Assembly (NCBI GenBank): GCA_937886715.1
Contig: CAKZZD010000035.1
Span: forward strand, 1-10,042
Reading direction: 5' to 3'
From: an uncultured Bacteroidales bacterium
Lineage (GTDB): Bacteria; Bacteroidota; Bacteroidia; Bacteroidales; P3
DNA length: 10,042 nucleotides
In this document: positions 1-7,688 of the stretch, in pieces
Numbering within the stretch: position 1 is the stretch's first letter
How the letters are laid out: every line of letters begins with the position of its first letter
Notes under the pieces: model-generated
What the model was told of the DNA's origin: nothing
The model's input: only the letters and a program-made list of their open reading frames with translations
The model's database searches: none
Made by a program: the position numbers and the translations under genes

Positions 1-3000
1 TGTACACGTCGTACTCCGTCTCGGGCTGCAGGCCCGTGATGGTGTAGCTCGTGGCGTTGACCGTCACCGAGGTGCCCTCGCCCTGGCTCATGCCGCGGAA
101 GCCGTACTCAAGGATGTACGATCCTGTGCCGTTGCCAGAGGCGGTCCAGCTGATGGTGGCCGTGGTGGCCGTCATGCTGCCGGCGCTGACCTGCGTGGCG
201 GGCTGGCACTCGTCGGTGGTGAACACCACGGGTGCACTCCAGTCGCTTTGGTGCTCGGCGTCGCAGTTGGCGCGCACGGTGACAGTGTAGGCAACTCCCG
301 GAGTGAGACCGACAATGGTGTAGGGATTGGTGCTGGCAGTGTAGGTCTGGTCAAAGCTGGTGCCAACGACGTGGATATCCCATTCGCTCTGGTCTTCGGC
401 AGCAGTCCAGGAAACAATGGCAGTGCTGAAGGACACGTCGCTCGCAGTGAGATCAACGGGAGCGTCGCAGGCGACGTCGAAGTTGGCCACAAGAGAGGTG
501 TTGGCAGTGACGTTGAAGGTGTAAGGATTGTCGGTGGAAACGACGCTTCCTGCCACAGTCCAGTTGGAGAAGACATAACCGTCGGCAGGCGTGGCTATGG
601 CCGTGACGCTTGTACCCTCGGCTACACTGCCGGAAGGTGTCACGCTGGCGCTACCCATGGTGGAGTCGTTGACGCTGACATTGACGGTGTAGAAAGTAGA
701 GCTGCCGTCGCCCGAGACAACGAAGTTGTCGATGACAACACGGTTGTCGTAGGGACTGGTGCCGGAGATGCTGCCACCGAAGACGGCGAAGCGCACCTGC
801 TGTCCGTCGTAGCCCGTAACAGGAACCGAAATAGTAGTGTAAGAGGTGTCGAGGGCATTGAGGGCAGTGCCGTCGAGCACATGCAGGCTGGTGAAGGTGA
901 CACCGCCGTCGGTGCTGATGGCGAAGGCCAGGGTGTCGTTGTCGTCGAAGCTGGGCGTAACGGAAGACCAAGCCGAAACAGCCACATCGACGCTCAGCGT
1001 GTTGTTGCTGCCGAGGTTGATGATCGGAGTGACAGCCCAGTAACAGAGAGTGCTGTAGAGGTTCATGGTCAATGCCTTGCCACTGATGCTGATGCTGCCA
1101 TAGCTATTGCTGCTGAGCGTCCAGGCATAACTATACTCGCTGGCAGGGCCGTTGCCACCATTGTAGAAGCCATTGAGGAACGACCAGCATTCAGACTTGC
1201 TGGTCCAGCTGTCGAAGTCCTCGCTCCAAGGCAGGGTGGTGATGGCGCCACAAGGCGTACGGAAGGTGGTGGTGGTGGGAGCAGTAAGGGTGCCGTCGGT
1301 GCAGATAGTGCGGGCATTGAGCGTGTAGTTGGTGCTGGAGCTGAGGCCGGTGTAAGAGTAGGTGGTGCCGGTCACCTCGACGCTGTCGGTGGTGGTGCCA
1401 TAGGAGAGGTAGAGGCGGTAGTGGTTGACGTTGTTTGCGTCGGCCAGGGTCACGTCGGCCGAATTTTCAGTGACATTGCTGACAGAAACGGTAGGACGGG
1501 AGCAGCTGGGGGCCACGTGGAGGTCAAGGTCGTCGACATGCCAGTACCAGTTGTTGGAGGCCCCATTGTGGCGGAAGGCAATCATGGCGCCAGAGGGGGC
1601 ACCGGTGAAGGTAGCCTCGTCCAAGCGGTAGTCGTTCGAGGTGAAGTCGCTGTAAGCGAAGGTGGCGGTGGCCACGAAGGTGGTAGTGTCGGTCATATCG
1701 GTGATGTAGCCTACCTGGAAGGTGCCACAATTACTATTGGTATAGTTCTCCGGGCGATGCCAGAAAGCGAGCTCAAGGCCGCTGATGTCGGTGCTGAAAG
1801 CAGGCAGTACAACCATATTACCAGTGGAGTGCGAGTAGTTGAATCGCAGGCAGTTCGAGCCGCTGTGTGAGGAATAGGAGGAGTTGTAGACCTGAAGGTA
1901 GTTGTCGTAGGTGCCACTGCCAGGAGTGAGGAAGTTCCAGCAGTCGGGCACGCTGCCGGTGGGCTGGGCCTCGAAGTCCTCGGTCCAAGGCAGGGAGGTG
2001 ATGGTGCCGCAGACATGTACAACGATGCTGGCGGTATCGGCACCATAGGCATTGGTGGCAATGACGGTGATGGTGTCGGAACCCGCGGTGGCGAAGGTAA
2101 TGTCAGCACTGTCGGCAGCAGCGACGATGGTGCTACCGAGCGACGAGGTCCAGGCGTAGCTCATCGTTGAGGAGGAACCCTCCAGAACGTTGGCGCGATA
2201 GGTGAAAGCGGTGCCGGAATAGGCGTTGGTGGGACCCGAAATGGTGACGACGGGAGCCAGTGCATAGCGCAGCTGCACGCTGTCGATACGGGGACCATTG
2301 TCGTTGTAGCTGTCGTGGATGAAGGCTATGCGGACGGAGTCGCCGGCATACTGGTCGAGGCTGGCGCCGAATCTGCTCCATATACCATTGGCAAGATCCT
2401 GCGACGAGAGCACGACGCTGAAGTCGGCAGTGTCGGTGCTGGATCCAGCGGTGGAGAGGCGCACAGTGAGATGGGTGCTGTAGGTCTGGTAGGAACTGCC
2501 GTAGGCCAGCCAACTCAACACTATGCCATCAGCGGTGGAAGGAAAGGCAAACACAGGCGAAATCAACCAGTCGTTGGCATTAGTAGTTCCATTATAGGAA
2601 GAATACATATAGCCGCTCGAGTTGCGCTTCCAGTCAGAGGTCTCATTGTTGTCGTAGCTGAGGATGTCCCAGCAGATATCGGAGCCTTCGGCATCGAAGG
2701 ATTCAAGCCAAGGAATGTCGGTGACGGCACCACACTGAGTGCGGAACGTGGCGGTGGTAGTGTTGGTCAGGGTGCCGTCGGAGCAGATGGTGTAGGCGGA
2801 GAAAGTATAGACGGTGCCGATAGTGAGGCCGGTGAGGGTGTAGGTGTTGCCGGTCACCTCGATGGTGTCGCCGTCGACGATAAGGCCGTAGTGGTTCACC
2901 TCGTTGAGGTCGCTGAAGGTGACGGTGGCACTGGTCTCGGTGATGTCGCTGACAGCGATGGTGGGACGGGTACAGGTGGGAGCGGTGTGGACATCCACAT

Positions 3001-6000
3001 CGTCGACGAACCAGTAATAGTTGCTGGCCGTGGCATTGTGGCGGATGGCCATGCGTGCACCGGTGGGAGCGTTTTCGAAGGTGACGAACACTTGATCATA
3101 AGCATCACTGAAGTCGCTGTAGTTGTAATGGGCCATGGACACAAAAGTGGAGGTGTCGGTGAGGTCGGTGATGTAGCCGAAGTCCACCGAGCCACTGCTG
3201 GCCGAAGTGCCTTCCGGACGGGTCCAGCAGGAAAGTTCGAGACCGCTGATGTCGTCGCTGAACTCAGGCAGCACGGCGAAGTTGCGGGCACCGGCCGTAC
3301 CAGGATAGAAGCCCAGGCTGAGGCCGGAGGTGCCGTAGCGGTAGCTGCTGTTAGTGAGGAACATGAATCCGTTGGCGTTGTGGCCGATGAAGTCCCAGCA
3401 GTTGATCATGGGCTGGTTCATGCGGGAAGGATAGCTCGTATAAAGGGCAGTGTAGCTGTCCATGTTGTCGGTCCAAGGCAGGGTGCTAATCACGTCGCAC
3501 ACGGTGCTGAAGAAGGTGCTGACAGGAGCCGTGACGGTGCCGTCGCTGCAGAGGGTGGAGACATAGACCATGTAGGAGGTGCTTGGATTGAGCGTGGTGA
3601 CGTCGTAGGACGTGTCGTTGGCGCTGACCGTCAGGGTGTCGGTGCCGTGGATGAAGTCAATCTGGTAGCTGTTGGCCAGGTTGGAGTCAGCAATGGAGAT
3701 ATGAGCGCTGGTGGTGGTGACGTTGGAGACGGTCACGCCGCTGGGGCGCAGGCAACTGGGGGCCTCGTGCACGCTGATGTCATCCACAAACCAGTACCAG
3801 TTATTGGTGGAGGGGGTCATGTGCCACAGAGCGATGCGGGCGCCTTCGGGAGCACCGGGGAAGACAGCGCTCTCCATGCGGTATTCGTTGGCGGTGAAGT
3901 CGTTGTAGGCCCACTCGCCGACGGCCACGAAGGAACTGGGGTTGGCCACGTCGGTGATGTAGCCCACCTTGAAGGTGCCGCAGCTGCTGTTGGAGTAGCT
4001 TTCGGGACGGTGCATGAAGGTCAGCTCAAGGGTGCTGATTTCTTCCTCAAACACAGGCAGAGCCAAGATGCATCCAGTAGGGGCAGAGTAAGAGAAGTGC
4101 AGGTGATTTGAACCACTATAGGGGTAGCTGTTGTTCACTCTCAAGTAGTTCTGCGAGGTGTTTCCGGAAGTGAGCTGCGACCAGCAGGGCAGCACGTCGG
4201 CGACAACACCTGTGCTGAGGCTGTCAAAGTTCTCGTTCCAAGGCAGGCTGAAGGCCGTGCAGGGGGTTGTGAAAGTGACGGTGGTGGCTTGGGTATGCGT
4301 ACCGTCGGAGCAGATAGTGTAGGCGCTGACAGTATAGGGGGTGGCAGGTGTGAGTTCTGTCAGGTACTGGCTGTCATATACCTCGGTGCTGTCGCCATCG
4401 AAGAAGAACATGTAGTGGCTCACCTCGTTGGCATCGGTCAGGTTGATGGTGGCGCTGGTGGCCGTCAGGTTTTCAACCGAGATGACGGGACGAGTGCAGT
4501 CGGGGGCCACATGGACATTGATGTCGTCGATCCACCAATAGTAGTTGGTGGCGTTGCTGTACTGGGCGATAGCGATGCGAGCGCCGTCGGGGGCACCGGC
4601 AAAGCCAATTTCCTCCTCGAGAGTCCAGCTGGTGTGACCGCTGCCAGGGATGGTGCGCATAGCCACGAAGGTGGAGGCATCGGTGATATCGGTGATGTAG
4701 CCGACGACAAGGCTGCCGCTGCTGGTAGCGCTCTCGGCTCTTACAGCGAGACTCATCTCAAGAGTGCTGATATTGTCCTCGAAAGGAGGCATGATGGCGA
4801 AGAGAGGGGTGGTGCTGCCAGGCATGAAACGGTAGCTGCGCTGGCTGCTGTTGTTGCCACTGGTGGCAATATTGTTGTATCCGCTGCCGTTGCCGATGTA
4901 GTCCCAGCAGGGGAGGTCGGTCTGCGAAAAGGTGCTGGCAAAGCTCTCGAAGCTCTCGGTCCATGGCAGCAGGCTGATATTGCCGCAGGCTGTGCGGAAG
5001 GAGAGAGTGGTAGCCATGGTGATTGTGCCGTCACCACAATCGGTCATGGCCGACACGGTGTAGGCGGTGTTGGCGCTGAGTTCGGACAGCAGGTAGCTGC
5101 TGCCAGTCACCGTGGTGCTGTCGACCACCGTGGTGCCATTGCGCAGCACAACGATATAGTTGCCCACATTGTTGGCATCGCTGAGGTTAAGGGTGGCCTC
5201 GTCGGTGCTGATGTCACTGATGCTAATAAGCGGACGCGTGCACGAGGGGGTCTCCATCACGGTGATGTCGTCGATGCGGAAGTTGCCGTAGTTGCCATAG
5301 TAACGCATGGCGATACGACCCGATGCAGTGTCGGGGAAGGTGAAGTCCATAAACTCCCAGGCGCCTGTTGCGGTGCAGTTGATCTGGGCCACTTCTGTAT
5401 AGGTGCTGGTGTCAGCGGGGTTAGTCATAAAGCCCACACCCAGCTGCTGAGTGGTGATGTTGTCGCTATTCAGCCAGAAGGAGAGCATCAGGTTGTTGAG
5501 GTCCTCCTGGAAGGGAGGCAGCACCATGAAGGTGGGATAGCTGGTGGTGTGGCCATAGACTCGGAGAACATTGCCGCTGGCGGCGGTATCGTGGTTATAC
5601 GAGTTCTGCAGGAAGGTGTAGTAGCTATACAGGCCGTTGAAGTCCCAGCAGGGGATGTTCGCAGCCGAGGCCGATGCGGAAGCGCTGGAGGCTCCGGTGT
5701 AGGCGTTGAAGTTCTCGTTCCAAGGCAGTTCAGAGATAACGGTGCATGTGGTGCGGAACGACGCAACGGCAGCACTGGAGGTGTCGCCGGCGGCGCAGAC
5801 AGAGCGCACAGTGACGGTGTAGGGCGTGTTGGCTGTGAGGCTGGAGAAGCTATAGGAAGTGGTGGCGACATCAGCCACCCATTCTCCGTTCAAATAGATG
5901 GTCCAAGCGGAGTTGTTTTCGTCGGTCCAGGCCAGGTCGGCGCTAGTCTCATTGATATTACTGACAACGAGGTTCGACGGACGAGTGCAGATATTGTCGG

Positions 6001-6730
6001 GGATAGAATAGGTGATCACGGTGCCGCTTTCGGGCGTGCCGGTAAGCCATACGGCGGGCAGCGTACCCACCAGGACGGGGTTGCTCCACGAGCCACTGAG
6101 CATGGCAAAGTCGGTGGGGCTGTTGGCCACCATGAAGTTGATGTAAGTGCTAGTGGTAGTGTTGCTCATGGCGCCATAGGTGGCCGAAATACGGCCGTCG
6201 GCATAGAGACGCACCTGATAGTTGAAGTTGCTTGATGAGGATTGACTATAGAAAGCCGCATGCTGGAACTCGACAACCAGGCAACTGTCGCCGTCGGCGT
6301 CCTCGGTGTACTGCCAGTAACAGGCGCTGTTGCCTGAAGGCATCTCACCGTCGGTGCACACGTAAGGCACTATGGCAGTATAGCCATAGCCTGACCATGC
6401 ATTGTCGGTTGCAATGTAGCTGTAGGAATAGTGTGCACCACCGGTACTGCTACCGTTGGCAGGGTTGAAGAACACATAGCCGTCGGAACGCACACCCAGC
6501 TGGGTGCCGGCTGCGATGGTTCGCTCGCCGATGTTTATGCCGAACGGCATGGTGATGTACTGAGTGCCACCGTCGCCATAGACGGAGGACAACTGCGTAC
6601 CCGTCGCCGAAATCGACGCCCAGGTAGTTGTGGAGACGCTGACGTTATAGTCGCCAAGCGTCTGCGCACTCGCCGCCCACGGCACCATCAGCGCCGCTAG
6701 CAGCATTACTAATCTTAATGGTTTTTTCAT
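1..6730 (-). CDS. Giant exported multi-domain protein: FN3 and cleaved-adhesin/choice-of-anchor-J-like repeats (3' end outside window)
   Basis: The reading frame opens at the ATG at 6730-6728 and stays open to the left edge: 2,243 codons read one by one without a stop, so the true protein is longer. Residues 1-22 are a signal peptide (MKK, hydrophobic stretch, cleavage likely after ASA before QT). Residues 23-247 form a beta-rich region with a 'MPFGINIG...VRSDGYVFF' pattern seen in many Bacteroidota surface proteins. FN3-like domains start at C248, C497, C745, C993, C1253, C1743, C2088 and C2175 (the last cut). J-like domains start at 'LPW' (one IPW) with Trp at 337, 590, 831, 1086, 1341, 1582 and 1835; most end with a 'DDI.VH.APxCxRP' motif. 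A PKD-like domain lies at 1492-1573 and an InlB-like repeat at 2014-2084. Such modules occur in gingipain/HagA adhesins and in type IX secretion cargo. Adhesion or surface binding is inferred; no enzyme motif is visible. It has its own promoter and an A-rich start region without Shine-Dalgarno. Confidence 0.93.
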   Translation of the reverse strand, partial: MKKPLRLVMLLAALMVPWAASAQTLGDYNVSVSTTTWASISATGTQLSSVYGDGGTQYITMPFGINIGERTIAAGTQLGVRSDGYVFFNPANGSSTGGAHYSYSYIATDNAWSGYGYTAIVPYVCTDGEMPSGNSACYWQYTEDADGDSCLVVEFQHAAFYSQSSSSNFNYQVRLYADGRISATYGAMSNTTTSTYINFMVANSPTDFAMLSGSWSNPVLVGTLPAVWLTGTPESGTVITYSIPDNICTRPSNLVVSNINETSADLAWTDENNSAWTIYLNGEWVADVATTSYSFSSLTANTPYTVTVRSVCAAGDTSSAAVASFRTTCTVISELPWNENFNAYTGASSASASASAANIPCWDFNGLYSYYTFLQNSYNHDTAASGNVLRVYGHTTSYPTFMVLPPFQEDLNNLMLSFWLNSDNITTQQLGVGFMTNPADTSTYTEVAQINCTATGAWEFMDFTFPDTASGRIAMRYYGNYGNFRIDDITVMETPSCTRPLISISDISTDEATLNLSDANNVGNYIVVLRNGTTVVDSTTVTGSSYLLSELSANTAYTVSAMTDCGDGTITMATTLSFRTACGNISLLPWTESFESFASTFSQTDLPCWDYIGNGSGYNNIATSGNNSSQRSYRFMPGSTTPLFAIMPPFEDNISTLEMSLAVRAESATSSGSLVVGYITDITDASTFVAMRTIPGSGHTSWTLEEEIGFAGAPDGARIAIAQYSNATNYYWWIDDINVHVAPDCTRPVISVENLTATSATINLTDANEVSHYMFFFDGDSTEVYDSQYLTELTPATPYTVSAYTICSDGTHTQATTVTFTTPCTAFSLPWNENFDSLSTGVVADVLPCWSQLTSGNTSQNYLRVNNSYPYSGSNHLHFSYSAPTGCILALPVFEEEISTLELTFMHRPESYSNSSCGTFKVGYITDVANPSSFVAVGEWAYNDFTANEYRMESAVFPGAPEGARIALWHMTPSTNNWYWFVDDISVHEAPSCLRPSGVTVSNVTTTSAHISIADSNLANSYQIDFIHGTDTLTVSANDTSYDVTTLNPSTSYMVYVSTLCSDGTVTAPVSTFFSTVCDVISTLPWTDNMDSYTALYTSYPSRMNQPMINCWDFIGHNANGFMFLTNSSYRYGTSGLSLGFYPGTAGARNFAVLPEFSDDISGLELSCWTRPEGTSASSGSVDFGYITDLTDTSTFVSMAHYNYSDFSDAYDQVFVTFENAPTGARMAIRHNATASNYYWFVDDVDVHTAPTCTRPTIAVSDITETSATVTFSDLNEVNHYGLIVDGDTIEVTGNTYTLTGLTIGTVYTFSAYTICSDGTLTNTTTATFRTQCGAVTDIPWLESFDAEGSDICWDILSYDNNETSDWKRNSSGYMYSSYNGTTNANDWLISPVFAFPSTADGIVLSWLAYGSSYQTYSTHLTVRLSTAGSSTDTADFSVVLSSQDLANGIWSRFGASLDQYAGDSVRIAFIHDSYNDNGPRIDSVQLRYALAPVVTISGPTNAYSGTAFTYRANVLEGSSSTMSYAWTSSLGSTIVAAADSADITFATAGSDTITVIATNAYGADTASIVVHVCGTITSLPWTEDFEAQPTGSVPDCWNFLTPGSGTYDNYLQVYNSSYSSHSGSNCLRFNYSHSTGNMVVLPAFSTDISGLELAFWHRPENYTNSNCGTFQVGYITDMTDTTTFVATATFAYSDFTSNDYRLDEATFTGAPSGAMIAFRHNGASNNWYWHVDDLDLHVAPSCSRPTVSVSNVTENSADVTLADANNVNHYRLYLSYGTTTDSVEVTGTTYSYTGLSSSTNYTLNARTICTDGTLTAPTTTTFRTPCGAITTLPWSEDFDSWTSKSECWSFLNGFYNGGNGPASEYSYAWTLSSNSYGSISISGKALTMNLYSTLCYWAVTPIINLGSNNTLSVDVAVSAWSSVTPSFDDNDTLAFAISTDGGVTFTSLHVLDGTALNALDTSYTTISVPVTGYDGQQVRFAVFGGSISGTSPYDNRVVIDNFVVSGDGSSTFYTVNVSVNDSTMGSASVTPSGSVAEGTSVTAIATPADGYVFSNWTVAGSVVSTDNPYTFNVTANTSLVANFDVACDAPVDLTASDVSFSTAIVSWTAAEDQSEWDIHVVGTSFDQTYTASTNPYTIVGLTPGVAYTVTVRANCDAEHQSDWSAPVVFTTDECQPATQVSAGSMTATTATISWTASGNGTGSYILEYGFRGMSQGEGTSVTVNATSYTITGLQPETEYDVY
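1219..5989 (-). repeat. Array of diverged FN3 plus J-like domain units inside the giant gene
   Basis: The codon for Trp of the LPW/IPW motif has its lowest base at 5720, 4961, 4238, 3473, 2708, 1985 and 1226, giving unit lengths of 253, 241, 255, 255, 241 and 253 codons. All are in one frame, so there is no net frameshift across the array. A typical unit carries four conserved cysteines: one late in FN3 (often 'TICSDGT'), one just before LPW ('FRTxC'), one in 'CW' soon after LPW, and one in 'CxRP' at the next FN3 start. These could form disulfides in an exported protein, which is an inference. Units are diverged at DNA level, so this is an old protein-level repeat, not a recent tandem duplication. 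Unit 5 departs from the pattern. Confidence 0.88.
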
Positions 6731-6814
6731 TTGATGTTTGTTTATTATTAAAAAAATTATTAATTTTTATATCTTCGAAAACCAATATTTATTCTTTTTT
6801 TAAGCTTCACGACG

Positions 6815-6859
6815 GAATATCACTTATTGAATATCATTAAAAAAATATTGAATATCATT
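6815..6859. repeat. Three GAATATCA direct repeats in the leader of the giant gene
   Basis: GAATATCA occurs at 6815-6822, 6829-6836 and 6850-6857. The last two copies are part of a 14-bp perfect direct repeat, TATTGAATATCATT, at 6825-6838 and 6846-6859 (21 bp apart, about two helical turns). They lie between the predicted transcription start (about 6887) and the ATG at 6730. They could be a regulator binding site or chance repetition in AT-rich DNA; I cannot tell which. Confidence 0.5.
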
Positions 6860-6893
6860 GAATTAATTTCAAACACCCCATTTTAACATGTCA

Positions 6894-6924
6894 CAAAGAT
6901 ACATATTTTTATTGACTTATCAAA
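6894..6924 (-). promoter_or_regulatory. Bacteroidota-type promoter for the giant surface protein gene
   Basis: On the minus strand a -33 box TTTG (6924-6921) is followed after 19 bp by a -7 box TATCTTTG (6901-6894), matching the known Bacteroides pattern TTTG and TAnnTTTG. Transcription would start near 6887, leaving a leader of about 155 nt that carries the GAATATCA repeats. The terminator at 7101-7129 lies upstream, so the giant gene is probably transcribed separately from lepA. Confidence 0.7.
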
Positions 6925-7100
6925 AATAAATGGGGAAATGGCGCAAAATGCCCATCCAACCGAGGTCCGTGATATCATACATGGCCAACCTTCAAGCACA
7001 GAACTTGCTGTTTGGAGCAATGCGAATAATCATTTCAATAGACCTATTCGACGCTTCGCATTCCATTCTGCACAGCCTGACAACAGCTGTACCATCAGGC
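6925..7100. other. Intergenic stretch without a supported gene
   Basis: This part lies between the giant gene's promoter and the terminator of the upstream unit. Two overlapping plus-strand frames of 76 and 77 codons cross it, but they run through the terminator into the lipoprotein gene and show no protein character. The only structure I see is a nested dyad at 7076-7099: CCTGA and TCAGG arms around the palindrome ACAGCTGT (7083-7090). No function is assigned. Confidence 0.5.
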
Positions 7101-7129
7101 AAAAAAAGAGACCCGCAAGCGGATCTCTT
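7101..7129 (-). terminator. Intrinsic terminator after the lepA-lipoprotein unit
   Basis: Read on the minus strand, AAGAGAUCCG pairs with CGGGUCUCUU around the tetraloop CUUG (one G-U pair, 10 bp in all), and the stem runs into a tract of seven U (7107-7101). It sits 21 nt past the lipoprotein stop codon, the expected place for the end of this transcript. Confidence 0.88.
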
Positions 7130-7149
7130 CATTCCTGCCATACTCTCGG

Positions 7150-7656
7150 CTACAGATTGATGCGCAGATAAATATAGGTGGCATTCTCCATGCCGGGCTG
7201 GGCCACTGCCACGCGATAGAGGGCCGTAGCGTTCTTGGCATGTGCACTCGGGAAGAGCTCAATGGAAAGAGGCTTGCTGGCATTGATGCCGGGATCGAGC
7301 ATATAGGGGCGTCCATCCCAGGGGCAGGAGCCACCGCCGCAGATCTCCAAGTCCTCCATGTCCTCAGTGCCTTCCAGCAGTTTCACCTCCTGAGTGGTTT
7401 CCAAGGCACTGCTTGTGAGATTTTCAAGCAGCAGGGTGATGCTGACAAAATCGAGCTGAAGATCCTGCGCATCGGCAGAATAGGTGATGGTGGCGCCTGG
7501 CTCGATACGGTCGCCATTGTAATAGATGGCGTAGTGCGTGCCGGCATTCACCAGTCCGCTGTCGCCTGGTTTTTCATTTGGGTCGCCACAACCGGTAAGG
7601 CCGAAGGTGGCGAACATCATGGCCGAAGCCACGAGAAGATTGAGAAACTTTTTCAT
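7150..7656 (-). CDS. Small lipoprotein of unknown function
   Basis: The protein starts MKKFLNLLVASAMMF and has a clear lipobox, L-T-G-C, with the lipidated cysteine at residue 23; export and lipid anchoring are well supported. The mature part is about 146 residues, rich in predicted beta strands, with 'HYAIYYNGDRIEPGATITY' near its start, a close cysteine pair in 'ICGGGSCPW' that could form a disulfide, and a beta-like end 'ATYIYLRINL'. This suggests a small beta-sandwich domain, but I do not recognise the family. The frame is also open from an ATG at 7680, which would add eight residues (MNKHNYCK) and lie 8 nt from the lepA stop. I prefer 7656 because it gives a standard short n-region. The gene follows lepA by 32 nt (8 nt with the longer start), has no visible promoter, and ends 21 nt before a terminator, so it is probably co-transcribed with lepA. 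Confidence 0.85.
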   Translation of the reverse strand: MKKFLNLLVASAMMFATFGLTGCGDPNEKPGDSGLVNAGTHYAIYYNGDRIEPGATITYSADAQDLQLDFVSITLLLENLTSSALETTQEVKLLEGTEDMEDLEICGGGSCPWDGRPYMLDPGINASKPLSIELFPSAHAKNATALYRVAVAQPGMENATYIYLRINL

Positions 7657-7688
7657 CTTGCAATAATTATGTTTGTTCATTATATCTG

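Noticed and set aside
248..6235. Three long plus-strand frames (540, 598 and 648 codons at 248-1870, 2315-4111 and 4289-6235)
   Set aside because: They are in exact antisense codon register with the giant minus-strand gene. Their translations are low-complexity (Gly, Val, Ala, Asp, His) and show no domains. They exist because TTA, CTA and TCA codons are almost absent from the real gene.
6930..7171. Two overlapping plus-strand small frames (76 and 77 codons)
   Set aside because: They pass through the intrinsic terminator into the 3' end of the lipoprotein gene, lack a promoter match and show no protein character.
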